Below, one piece after another: positions 44,406 through 52,410 of a stretch of 64,000 bases of DNA. Source of the DNA: ZC4RG30 sp039932715. Lineage in GTDB: Bacteria > Pseudomonadota > Gammaproteobacteria > Steroidobacterales > Steroidobacteraceae. Within the stretch, counting starts at the first letter, position 1. Each line of letters begins with the position of its first letter. The notes beneath the pieces were generated by a model. That model was given only the letters and a program-made list of their open reading frames with translations, was not told the DNA's origin and did no database searches. The stretch lies in the NCBI GenBank assembly GCA_039932715.1, contig JBDTPN010000006.1:62001-126000 (forward strand), given 5' to 3'. The position numbers were made by a program, and so were the translations under genes.

Positions 44406-45557
44406 ATGCCTTCTGAAGACGCCAAGGCGCTAATGGAAGCGGCTACCGACGCCGTGATCCTCATCGACCAGACAGGTCGGATCTACGCGGTAAACCACGC
44501 GGCCGAGGACCTGTTCGGCTACACGCAGGCGGAGTTCATCGGTAGCGATGTGAGTCGCCTCATGCCGGAGCCCGATCACAGCGCCCACGCCGGCTACCTG
44601 GCTCGCTACCTGCAAACCGGCATTGGCCACATTATTGGACGCGGTCGGGAAGTGAGGGTGCTGCGGCGCGACGGCAGCCTCGTGCCCGTGGCGCTGTCGG
44701 TGGGTCGCATTGCAGGCAGCGCTCCACCACGCTTCGTGGGTTTCCTGCGCGACGTCAGCGAGCAACACCGCGCAATGGCAGCGATCCAGAATGAACGAGA
44801 CTATGCGCGCGAGAGTGAGGCGGTGTCCCTTCGCTCACAGTCCAGACTCATGGCCGTCTCGCGCATAGCCACGATGGGCGAAATGGCAGCCGGCGTAGCG
44901 CATGAAGTCAATCAACCGCTGGCTGCAATCACCAATTACGCGCGGGCGTGCGAACGTTTCATCGCGGCCGACCCACCTGCCCTCGATGACATCCGTGACT
45001 GTGTCAGGGAAATCGCCAGCGAGACCCGCCGCGCCGCCGACATCATCCGGGACTTGCGTAATATCGTGAAGGACAAGCGTGTCGAACGCTTGTCGGCGAA
45101 TCTGAGTGACATCGTGCGGCAGGTGCAGCCACTGCTGGAAGCCGATGCCCGGGCCCATGACACGCAGCTGGAATTTGCATTGGCGGAGCATTTGCCATCC
45201 GTGATGCTTGACAATGCGCAGATACAGCAGGTATTGCTCAACCTGGCACGCAACGCCATGGAGGCACTCGCGACCAAATCTCCGGCGACCCGCCGCATCC
45301 TGATTTCCACGCGCACTGATGATCAAGGCGCAGTTGAGGTTTCTGTGTCTGACAACGGCCCCGGGGTCGATGCCTGCGTGGTAGACCGACTCTTTGACCC
45401 ATTCAGCACGACGAAAGCGAGTGGGGGCGGGCTGGGGCTCGCTATCAGTCGCACAATCACGCAAGCTCACGGTGGCAGCCTGAGCCATCATCCAGCGGAG
45501 CATGGCGGTGCATGCTTCACCATCCACATACCCCAAACACATAGCGACCCGGCATGA
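44406..45557 (+). CDS. fixL: FixL-like heme-PAS oxygen-sensor histidine kinase
   Basis: A 383-residue soluble kinase with one PAS domain (about 5-130) and a HisKA/HATPase core (phosphoacceptor in VAHEVNQPLAAI; N-box NLARNAMEAL; GGGLGLAIS). The PAS domain keeps the heme-pocket residues of Bradyrhizobium FixL at identical spacing: His61 (heme ligand, equivalent to His200), Arg67 (Arg206), His75 (His214) and Arg81 (Arg220), within PEPDHSAHAGYLARY and HIIGRGR. It should therefore bind heme and be inhibited by oxygen. It overlaps the regulator gene by 4 bp. Lacking membrane helices, it resembles the soluble Bradyrhizobium protein rather than Sinorhizobium FixL. Confidence 0.82.
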   Translation: MPSEDAKALMEAATDAVILIDQTGRIYAVNHAAEDLFGYTQAEFIGSDVSRLMPEPDHSAHAGYLARYLQTGIGHIIGRGREVRVLRRDGSLVPVALSVGRIAGSAPPRFVGFLRDVSEQHRAMAAIQNERDYARESEAVSLRSQSRLMAVSRIATMGEMAAGVAHEVNQPLAAITNYARACERFIAADPPALDDIRDCVREIASETRRAADIIRDLRNIVKDKRVERLSANLSDIVRQVQPLLEADARAHDTQLEFALAEHLPSVMLDNAQIQQVLLNLARNAMEALATKSPATRRILISTRTDDQGAVEVSVSDNGPGVDACVVDRLFDPFSTTKASGGGLGLAISRTITQAHGGSLSHHPAEHGGACFTIHIPQTHSDPA

Positions 45558-46180
45558 CGCAACCCCCTTCCATGGTATTCGTGGTCGATGACGACAGCGG
45601 TGTTCGAAGCTCCATCCGCGTCCTGTTGAAATCCGTGGGTATAACTGCCACTCCTTATGCTTCCGCCAAGGAGTTCCTTGCCGCATACGATGCGGCGCAA
45701 CCAGGCTGCCTGATACTGGATATCCGCATGCCTGGCATGAGCGGACTTGAACTGCAGCAGGAATTGAATCGCCGCGGGGCAGTGATTCCCGTGGTGTTCG
45801 TTACGGGGCACGGGGACATTCCGATGGCGGTCGAAGCCATGCAGCTTGGTGCATTCGATTTTCTACAGAAGCCCTTTCGGGACCAGGATCTGATTGATCG
45901 TGTGCAGCGCGCGCTTGAGCGCGACGCTGAGCATCGGCGCAGCCTGCAGGAAACCGACGCAATCCAGGAGCGCCTGGGATCCCTTACGCCACGGGAACGC
46001 GAAGTGCTCGGACTGCTTACTCAAGGAAAGCAGAATAAAGTAATGGCCGGAGACCTGGGGCTCTCTCAGCGCACCGTTGAGATACATCGCGCCCACGTGA
46101 TGGAAAAGATGGGCGCACGTTCGGTGGCGCAGCTGGTACGCATGGCGCTGGATCTCAAGGCATCAGGGCGCGACGCGTAA
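45554..46180 (+). CDS. fixJ: FixJ-like response regulator
   Basis: A 208-residue regulator. The receiver domain has VDDDSGVR, phosphoacceptor Asp56 in CLILDIRMPGMSG, and the FLQKPF Lys. The LuxR/FixJ-type helix-turn-helix follows from about 140 (LTPREREVLGLLTQGKQNKV, LSQRTVEIHRAHVMEKM). Phosphorylation by FixL at low oxygen should allow dimerisation and promoter activation. It is coupled to fixL by an ATGA overlap. A GTAMGTAG-like motif near several island promoters may be its target. Confidence 0.82.
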   Translation: MTQPPSMVFVVDDDSGVRSSIRVLLKSVGITATPYASAKEFLAAYDAAQPGCLILDIRMPGMSGLELQQELNRRGAVIPVVFVTGHGDIPMAVEAMQLGAFDFLQKPFRDQDLIDRVQRALERDAEHRRSLQETDAIQERLGSLTPREREVLGLLTQGKQNKVMAGDLGLSQRTVEIHRAHVMEKMGARSVAQLVRMALDLKASGRDA

Positions 46181-46220
46181 GGCGCAGTGGGCTGGAGGCG
46201 CCCGGCACATTGTTGCAGCC

Positions 46221-47213
46221 CTATTCCTCTGTCACCAGCAAAGGCCTGATGAAGCCAGGTGGCTTCACGACGAGCAGATCACACTCAACCTGCTGCAGTA
46301 CCTGCAGGGCCGTGCCCGCGGCAAAGGCTTGCGCGAAGCGCGCGCGCGACCCCATAACGAGCAATGATGGTTTTTGCTCATTGACAAATTCCACGATCCC
46401 GTGCGCCGGATTGCCGCTGCCGAACTGAGCCATCGACGCCGGCATCCCTGCACGCAGCGCGAGGTCGGAGACTTCCATGCGCAATCGATCCTGTACCTGC
46501 ATCAGCACCTCATCGGTCACGATCTCCCCCGGCAGGTGTGGTGGTGCACCCAACACATGCAGAAGCTGCATGTCAGCGCCCAGTGCGCCCTGCATCGCCA
46601 AACCCATGCACACAATTGCCTCATCCAGTTTTCCCGGATAGCCGACAGGGTGAGCAGGATCAATCGCCAGGACGATTGGGGGCGCTTCACGCCACTGTTG
46701 TGACTGCACAAGCAAAACCGGCGCAGGGGATTGGCGAACCAGAGTCCAGTCCGTATGACCACTGTAATTTCGCGATTGAACCGGATGGCTGTGCGCGTCC
46801 TTGACGACGAGATCGGGGCGACTGTGCACGATGTGACGACCAATCCCCTCCTCCAATGGCGGGTGCCGCTCGCAAACCGTCTCCACCTCTATTCCCGCCG
46901 CGCGCAACGGGGCGGCAAGACGGTTCAGCTCCTCCAGCTGACGTTGGCGCGTGATTTGCCAGTATTCCGTTAGGCGCGACTCTCCAGCCCAGCTTTCCGG
47001 AAGATTCAGTTCAGCTTCGCAGACGTAGAGTTCGACCGTGCTGGCAGTGGCCCTGGCGATGCGCATGGCTTTCTGGATGCACGGATGGGTCGTGGCGGTG
47101 GGATCCACCACCACAAGAATCCGTCGAATTGCGGTGCGCGTCATTTGTCGGCTTGCGCCGGATTGAGAATGATCGTGCGGTTGGAGTGAATGATCAATAT
47201 TTAGGGTTTCCAT
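46221..47213 (-). CDS. Tandem universal stress protein
   Basis: A 330-residue protein with two UspA domains (about 27-165 and 175-310). The second has a GSRARFAQAFAAGTALQVL segment approximating the ATP-binding GxxGxxxxxxxGS pattern; the first lacks a clean one. This two-domain form is UspE-like. The start is uncertain: ATG at 47213 or at 47144 (MTRTAIRRILVVVD), the latter giving the usual family length, and neither has a strong ribosome site. It is convergent with fixJ and divergent from the second cytochrome c. Such proteins rise under hypoxia and starvation. Confidence 0.78.
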   Translation of the reverse strand: METLNIDHSLQPHDHSQSGASRQMTRTAIRRILVVVDPTATTHPCIQKAMRIARATASTVELYVCEAELNLPESWAGESRLTEYWQITRQRQLEELNRLAAPLRAAGIEVETVCERHPPLEEGIGRHIVHSRPDLVVKDAHSHPVQSRNYSGHTDWTLVRQSPAPVLLVQSQQWREAPPIVLAIDPAHPVGYPGKLDEAIVCMGLAMQGALGADMQLLHVLGAPPHLPGEIVTDEVLMQVQDRLRMEVSDLALRAGMPASMAQFGSGNPAHGIVEFVNEQKPSLLVMGSRARFAQAFAAGTALQVLQQVECDLLVVKPPGFIRPLLVTEE

Positions 47214-47249
47214 GGCATGAGGTTGTAGCAGCCGACCCGATTCGTGCCC

Positions 47250-47267
47250 ATACGCATTTGTGCGTGC
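47250..47267 (-). promoter_or_regulatory. Island promoter motif before the second diheme cytochrome c
   Basis: On the minus strand the site reads GCACGCACAAATGCGTAT. It shares CGCACAAAT plus CGTA with the site before the BON gene. It lies 56-73 bp upstream of the cytochrome c start and also about 37 bp upstream of the divergent stress-protein start. Confidence 0.5.
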
Positions 47268-47322
47268 CGAGGCTCGGCTACTGCGGAGTCCCAGACGGAC
47301 CTATGCGGCATAAACTTGCGAC

Positions 47323-48039
47323 ATGGACTTAGCCCAGAACCATAGCTGCAAGAGTGGGATGTTGGCCCTACTGGCTGCTTTGGCTGCAACTCTGCTTTTG
47401 AATGGCGTCGTGGCCGGTGCCGATATCGAAGCCTCCGCGGCACGAGCCGAATTCCTTGCTGCCGCCAAACTGACTCCCAATCTGGACAACGGCGGCCGCA
47501 GCTACGAGACCTGCGCTGCCTGCCATGGGCAGAAGGGTAAGGGTGTTGCAGATGGGAGCGTGCCAGCCATCGCCGGACAACACGGCTCCGTGCTGCTGAA
47601 ACAGCTGGTCGACTTCCGTCACGAGCAACGCTGGGACGAACGGATGCAGCACTTCACCGATCGTCATCACCTGCCCACCGCCCAGGATCTGACAGACGTT
47701 GCCGCGTATATTGCAGCCATGCCTAGGTTTCCAACGTTGGAGGAATCCGTCGGTGATGGAACGTCCCTGCAGGATGGCGCGCTCGTGTACTTTCAAATCT
47801 GCCAAGACTGCCACGGAGATCTCGGGCAGGGTGACGTGTCGCGACTGCGCCCGCGCCTGGCGGGTCAACACTATGAATATCTCCTTCGCCAGCTGCGCGA
47901 TACAGCCGCCGGCAATAGACCCGGGATGGATCAGGCGCATGTTCAGAGGCTGCGCCAACTTTCGCCCGCGCAGCTGCGGGGCGTAGCCGATTATCTTTCG
48001 CGCCTCAGCCCGGAATTGTCCACACAACCTCACCACTAA
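47323..48039 (+). CDS. Diheme cytochrome c (c4-like), second copy
   Basis: A 238-residue periplasmic cytochrome with two heme motifs, CAACH and CQDCH. A hydrophobic segment (residues 13-32) serves as signal or anchor. The two halves repeat the pattern seen in the paralogue at 41075 (VPAIAGQHGSVLLKQLVDF; RPRLAGQHYEYLLRQL). It probably carries electrons to a terminal oxidase. No strong ribosome site is seen before the ATG at 47323. A gene for a small protein follows after 16 bp. Confidence 0.8.
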   Translation: MDLAQNHSCKSGMLALLAALAATLLLNGVVAGADIEASAARAEFLAAAKLTPNLDNGGRSYETCAACHGQKGKGVADGSVPAIAGQHGSVLLKQLVDFRHEQRWDERMQHFTDRHHLPTAQDLTDVAAYIAAMPRFPTLEESVGDGTSLQDGALVYFQICQDCHGDLGQGDVSRLRPRLAGQHYEYLLRQLRDTAAGNRPGMDQAHVQRLRQLSPAQLRGVADYLSRLSPELSTQPHH

Positions 48040-48055
48040 ACTCACAGGCAACATC

Positions 48056-48445
48056 ATGAACAGCACCTACGTCCACACCGTTGCATGGATTGATCACCGC
48101 GAGGCAAAGATCCTTCATTTCAACACGGAGGATTCGCAGCTCACACACGTGCTCAGCCATCATCCGGATGCGCACATTCATCACAAGGCTAACTCGGGTG
48201 ACAGCGGCCATGCATTGCCGGACAACGAATATCTCGAGCGCGTTGCCACCGCGCTTGGTCGCACGGGAGCCATCCTGATCACGGGCCCTGCCAATGCGAA
48301 GACTGAACTGATGGTCCGCCTCAAGAAGAGTCACCCGGATATCGCGTGCCATGTTTCGGCAGTCGAGTCGGCGGATCATCCGACGGAAGGACAACTCCTT
48401 GCTCATGGCCGCACGTTCTTCAAAGTGAATGACCGTCTGATCTGA
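48056..48445 (+). CDS. Small eRF1-like / translational-machinery-type protein
   Basis: A 129-residue protein with an RNase H-like fold pattern (TVAWIDHREAKILHF ... GAILITGPANAKTELMVRL). It belongs to a proteobacterial family labelled translational machinery protein and related to a domain of eRF1; its real function is unknown. The frame is compact and the C-terminus FFKVNDRLI is complete. It lies between a cytochrome c and an MgtC/DUF4010 gene and may respond to the same promoter. In similar low-oxygen loci this small protein accompanies universal stress proteins. Confidence 0.6.
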   Translation: MNSTYVHTVAWIDHREAKILHFNTEDSQLTHVLSHHPDAHIHHKANSGDSGHALPDNEYLERVATALGRTGAILITGPANAKTELMVRLKKSHPDIACHVSAVESADHPTEGQLLAHGRTFFKVNDRLI

Positions 48446-48467
48446 ACGGCCGCAACACGTACTGCTG

Positions 48468-49796
48468 ATGCAAGTTGCCACGCAATTCGAGGAACTGCTT
48501 TCGCGAATCGCCCTCGCCTTTGGCATCGGGCTGCTTATCGGATTGGAGCGAGGCTGGAATACTCGTGAGATGCAGCCAGGCAGCCGGGTTGCCGGCGTGC
48601 GCACCTTCGGCATCTCGGGACTGCTCGGTGGGTTGGTCGCTGCCTTGACCGGTCCGGCAGATACACCGATCAGCGTTGGCGGCGCCCTCCTAGTCGGAAT
48701 GGCATTCGCGACGTTCTCAGCGGTTTTCGTTGCGTTCAGCCGGAACGGTAGTCGGCCGGACGGCAATCGTTCCGCCACCAGTGCCATCGCGGCGTTGCTG
48801 ACCTTCGTACTGGGGGCTTATGCGGTACGGGGCAACATGAGCGTTGCGGCCGCCACCGCGGTTGCCGCAGCAGGAGTACTGGCGTTTCGCGAAGGTATTC
48901 ACCGCTGGGTGGCCCAGATCACACGCCGCGAGCTGGAGTCAGGGCTGGTTCTCCTGGCGATGTCATTCATTGGGCTGCCGCTATTTCCCGATAGCGCGAT
49001 TGGTCCATTCGGAGGTGTTAACCTGCGCGAAGTCTGGATCATTGCGATCGCGCTGGCGACACTCTCGTTCGGCGGCTACGTCACCGTCAGGCATTTTGGC
49101 GAGCGGCGTGGCGAGCTGATTTCTGCCGCTATCGGCGGCATCGTCTCCTCCACGGCAGTGGCCATATCTAATGCCCGGCGGGCATCGAGCCGCCAAGGAT
49201 CGGCACCCCTGTTGGCTGCCGCAACCTCACTGGCAATGGCGGTGTCTTTCGTCAGGGTAATCGCCATCACCAGCGCATTGAGGCCATCACTTGTGCTCTC
49301 CGTGGGTGCGCCACTGTTGGTCGCGTCCGCTGTGGCCGTCACATTCGCACTACTGCGCGCCAGGCGCAGCATGCCTGAAGGGCTGTCTCGCGCACCTATC
49401 GCGTTTCGAAATCCGTTTGGATTCTGGTCAGTACTTGCGATGGCCGCTTTCATGGGCGTGCTGATCGTGGTTGGCAGACTCATCAGCGAGCATTTCGGCA
49501 ACTCCGCCACCGTCGCGGGTGCGGCCGCCATGGGCCTATTCGACGTGGACGCAATGACCGTGTCGATGGCCCGACTCGCTTCCGACGCTCTGCCTCCAAG
49601 GGCGGCGGCTTTGGCGATTCTGTCGGGGGTGGCCAGCAATACCTTCCTGAAGGTGTTAGTCGCCGGTATCGTGGGACGCGGTCGTTTTGCGATACACGTT
49701 GCTGTCATATGCCTCGCCTGCACCATCGCCGGAGCGCTGGTTCTGGTGCTGGAATGGCCGCACCCGGCCTGGTTTCTCTACGCGCGAGATCAATGA
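48468..49796 (+). CDS. MgtC/SapB-DUF4010 membrane protein
   Basis: A 442-residue integral membrane protein with about a dozen helices. The first third contains the MgtC/SapB pattern (ALAFGIGLLIGLERGW, GVRTFGISGLLGGL) and the rest is DUF4010 (GYVTVRHFGERRGELI, GIVSSTAVAISNARR, GLFDVDAMTVSMA). Ion transport or magnesium homeostasis has been suggested for the MgtC part, but the transport role of this fusion is unproven. Its stop overlaps the start of the PduL gene by 4 bp. No strong ribosome site precedes the ATG at 48468. Confidence 0.78.
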   Translation: MQVATQFEELLSRIALAFGIGLLIGLERGWNTREMQPGSRVAGVRTFGISGLLGGLVAALTGPADTPISVGGALLVGMAFATFSAVFVAFSRNGSRPDGNRSATSAIAALLTFVLGAYAVRGNMSVAAATAVAAAGVLAFREGIHRWVAQITRRELESGLVLLAMSFIGLPLFPDSAIGPFGGVNLREVWIIAIALATLSFGGYVTVRHFGERRGELISAAIGGIVSSTAVAISNARRASSRQGSAPLLAAATSLAMAVSFVRVIAITSALRPSLVLSVGAPLLVASAVAVTFALLRARRSMPEGLSRAPIAFRNPFGFWSVLAMAAFMGVLIVVGRLISEHFGNSATVAGAAAMGLFDVDAMTVSMARLASDALPPRAAALAILSGVASNTFLKVLVAGIVGRGRFAIHVAVICLACTIAGALVLVLEWPHPAWFLYARDQ

Positions 49797-50413
49797 TGAC
49801 TGCCACTTCCACCTCGCCATCCATGCAGATTCCCGTGGCCGTTTCGGCGCGCCACGTTCATCTGACACAGGCTACGATTGAGCAATTGTTTGGAGCGGAC
49901 TATCGATTGCACGGCCTCCGATCTCTCTCGCAGCCACACGAGTTCGCTGCTGACGACACGGTCACGATCGTGGGGCCCTCGGGAAGCATCACGCATGTTC
50001 GAGTGCTCGGACCCCCCCGACACGAGGATCAAGTCGAGATTTCGCGCAGCGACGCCGTGCATCTTGGCATCCCCGCGCTTGTGCGGATTTCCGGTGAGCT
50101 GCGTGACACCCCCGGCGCAACCCTGATCGGTGCGCGGGGGGAGCTACAACTGACTCACGGCGTCATTATCGCGCACCGTCATATCCACATGAATCCGGCG
50201 GATGCCCTGCGCTTCGGGCTGCGTGATCGCGATGTAGTCGCTGTCGCGATAAACAGCAACGACCGTGACTTAGTCTTTGGGGACGTCTCAGTACGGGTGT
50301 CCAGGGATTTTGTGACTGAGCTGCATCTCGATACCGACGAGGCCAACGCGGCGGACATTGCGCCCGGAACCACCGCCACGCTGCTGCCTGCAGGCCTGCC
50401 CACAGCAGGCTGA
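49793..50413 (+). CDS. PduL-type phosphate acyltransferase
   Basis: A 206-residue PduL-family phosphotransacylase. Two zinc-binding His motifs are seen, SARHVHLT near residue 22 and HRHIHMN near 125, with a central VGPSGSITHVRVLGPPR. These enzymes interconvert acyl-CoA and acyl-phosphate, for example acetyl-CoA to acetyl phosphate. The family is best known from microcompartments but stand-alone copies like this one are common and could support acetate formation at low oxygen. Two adjacent ATGs (49793, 49796) overlap the DUF4010 stop. No acetate kinase gene is visible in the window. Confidence 0.8.
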   Translation: MMTATSTSPSMQIPVAVSARHVHLTQATIEQLFGADYRLHGLRSLSQPHEFAADDTVTIVGPSGSITHVRVLGPPRHEDQVEISRSDAVHLGIPALVRISGELRDTPGATLIGARGELQLTHGVIIAHRHIHMNPADALRFGLRDRDVVAVAINSNDRDLVFGDVSVRVSRDFVTELHLDTDEANAADIAPGTTATLLPAGLPTAG

Positions 50414-50474
50414 TTTCGACAGATTCAGGAAGGCCCACTGACTGTTCTGCGAGACGGTCCGCGCGAAGCGCTTC

Positions 50475-50494
50475 GGCTACGTATTTGTGCGAGC
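50475..50494 (-). promoter_or_regulatory. Island promoter motif before the BON gene
   Basis: On the minus strand the site reads GCTCGCACAAATACGTAGCC, about 90-110 bp upstream of the BON start. ATACGTAG fits 7 of 8 positions of the published FixJ consensus GTAMGTAG. A perfect palindrome CGAAGCGCTTCG (50464-50475) touches its edge. Confidence 0.5.
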
Positions 50495-50583
50495 TAACAA
50501 ATAGGCCGGCTTTCGCTACAGTTTCATGGACGAGACTTTCAGATCATCTGCAACGACTCCACCCCTGACCCAAGGATGAAACC

Positions 50584-51237
50584 ATGAACACCGATATCGC
50601 GATCAAGAAGAACGTCGACGCCGAGCTACATTGGACACCACAGCTCGACGAGAAGGACATTGCAAGTACCGTCACCAATGGCGTTGTGACGTTGAGCGGC
50701 TATGTCCATAGCTTCTACGAGAAGTATCAGGCCGAGGTCGCGGCCAAGCGACTGGCCGGGGTTGCGGCGGTGGCCAACGACATCGTCATCCGGTTCGCAA
50801 CTGACGAGGGGATCACCGACCCAGAGCTTGCACGCAATGTCGCCACCGCGATCAAGTTCCAGCTCCCCGTTTCCTGGGAGAACGTCAAGGCGATCGTCAA
50901 CCATGGGCACATATTTCTCGATGGCCAGGTTGAGTGGCACTTTCAACGGGAAGGCATCGAAAGCGCGATCAGGCACTTACAGGGCGTCCTCAGCGTTAAT
51001 AATCAGATCTCGCTCATACCGCGCGTAACTCCAACTGAGATCAGGCTGCGGATCGAGGATGCCTTTCGACGCAGTGCCGAGGTCGATGCGAATCACATCT
51101 CAGTGCACACGAATGGCGGCCAAGTGGTCTTGCGTGGGAAAGTCTCCTCGTGGGCCGAACGTGAGGAAGCGCAGCGCACCGCCTGGTCGGCGCCTGGTGT
51201 GACTCTAGTCACGAACGAGATCGTTGTCGGACTCTAG
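50584..51237 (+). CDS. Triple BON-domain protein
   Basis: A 217-residue protein with three BON domains (about 15-80, 83-150 and 152-216), each with the GxVxLxGxV core, for example NGVVTLSGYV, HGHIFLDGQV and GGQVVLRGKV. It resembles OsmY but has no signal peptide, so it is probably cytoplasmic. BON proteins bind membranes or lipids and are made under osmotic and stationary-phase stress. It is monocistronic, with a 170-bp upstream region carrying the island motif. It is convergent with the second stress protein. Confidence 0.82.
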   Translation: MNTDIAIKKNVDAELHWTPQLDEKDIASTVTNGVVTLSGYVHSFYEKYQAEVAAKRLAGVAAVANDIVIRFATDEGITDPELARNVATAIKFQLPVSWENVKAIVNHGHIFLDGQVEWHFQREGIESAIRHLQGVLSVNNQISLIPRVTPTEIRLRIEDAFRRSAEVDANHISVHTNGGQVVLRGKVSSWAEREEAQRTAWSAPGVTLVTNEIVVGL

Positions 51238-51300
51238 CCATCGCTCTCTATTTCCGGCGCGCCAATCTGAGCAGCATGACCTTGCCCGGAGACTCGAGCC

Positions 51301-52299
51301 TCACATATGCCCCTCGGAGGACATTAGAGGGACGAACTGTACGCCGCGTGACCGCGCAGGAACTCGGCTGGCGAATGCGGGTGGTTTGACGATCAACAGG
51401 TCGCATGGCAAGTCATCAAGAAGGCGTTCAGCTGTATTGCCGATGAGGAACCGTTTCAGTCCGGATCGCGACAATGCGCCCATTACGACAATGTCGCAGC
51501 CGAGCTGGCGCGCGAGTTCCGGAATGGCGTCGACGGGATGTCTTGCAATCAAATGGCGCCGGCCTGGCCCGACCTTCACGTTGCGAAGCTTGCCCAGCAT
51601 GCCATCAAGTCGGGTTCTGGCGAACTCTTCTGCGCGCCTGGAGATCGTTGCAGAGGCATCGGGAAGAATGAGCTGCGCGGGCTTCATGCCAACGATAGTC
51701 GGGGTATAGGCATGCAGTGCATGGAGTTGTCCGTTGGTGGCGACGCTGAATTCCGACGCGATGGTGAGGATTTCCTGGTCCAGCCGGGTCGTCTTGGCAA
51801 AGGCATGAGAGGGATCAACCGCAGCAAGAATAGTCGGGGAGTTGTATTTGCGCGCGCTCTTGACCAGTAGCACCGGAACCGGACTGCGCCGCAACAGCTC
51901 CCAGTCGGTGTATCGCAGAAACCAGGGCGCGATGTGGCGGCGGACATGTCTTTCGACAACGATCAGGTCTGCCTTGGTGCGATGCGCGCGGCGGATGAGC
52001 GCCTCGTGGGCGGGGAAGTCCCACTCCACCGAAATCCCCACTTCAAGTCCGCTGCGCACAAGTGGCTCGGCAATGGCGTCGAGGCGCCTGAGGTGCCGAC
52101 CCCGCTCGTCCGCTTCGAACTTGTCAACGCTCATGTCGGCAAACATGAGGGCATCCACGGCCAGCGGATCACTGATCGCGTGGAAAAGCTCCAACCGCGC
52201 GTTCAGTGCTCGCGCAAGTACGGTCGCCTTCGCGATCGCCGGAGACGACTTCTGGCGTGTGTTCTTGACGGCGACGAGTATCGTGCGAATCGGTCTCAT
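51301..52299 (-). CDS. Tandem universal stress protein, second copy
   Basis: A 332-residue two-domain UspA protein (domains about 1-155 and 160-310). The second domain keeps an ATP-binding-like loop (VVMGALSRSGLKRFLIGNTAERLL), matching GxxGxxxxxxxxGNT/S; the first ends in SPVPVLLVKSAR. The ATG at 52299 is supported by GGAG, whereas 52311 is weaker. It is paralogous to the protein at 46221. Its upstream region holds the island motif at 52384-52404. KdpE lies next upstream on the same strand, but a 111-bp gap separates the two. Confidence 0.8.
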   Translation of the reverse strand: MRPIRTILVAVKNTRQKSSPAIAKATVLARALNARLELFHAISDPLAVDALMFADMSVDKFEADERGRHLRRLDAIAEPLVRSGLEVGISVEWDFPAHEALIRRAHRTKADLIVVERHVRRHIAPWFLRYTDWELLRRSPVPVLLVKSARKYNSPTILAAVDPSHAFAKTTRLDQEILTIASEFSVATNGQLHALHAYTPTIVGMKPAQLILPDASATISRRAEEFARTRLDGMLGKLRNVKVGPGRRHLIARHPVDAIPELARQLGCDIVVMGALSRSGLKRFLIGNTAERLLDDLPCDLLIVKPPAFASRVPARSRGVQFVPLMSSEGHM

Positions 52300-52383
52300 G
52301 TGAAACTCCACGTTTGCGGGGATGGCTGCGCAATGCTGCTTGCGTAAACAACATTCGGCTACCGGTAGCTGTCCCTAGAGCCT

Positions 52384-52404
52384 CTGCAGAAATACGTAGG
52401 CGCC
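52384..52404 (+). promoter_or_regulatory. Island promoter motif before the second stress protein
   Basis: TGCAGAAATACGTAGGCGCC on the plus strand shares AAATACGTAG with the BON site. It is 85-105 bp upstream of the minus-strand stress-protein start. A separate perfect palindrome GCTACCGGTAGC lies between them at 52358-52369. Confidence 0.5.
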
Positions 52405-52410
52405 TGGCCA

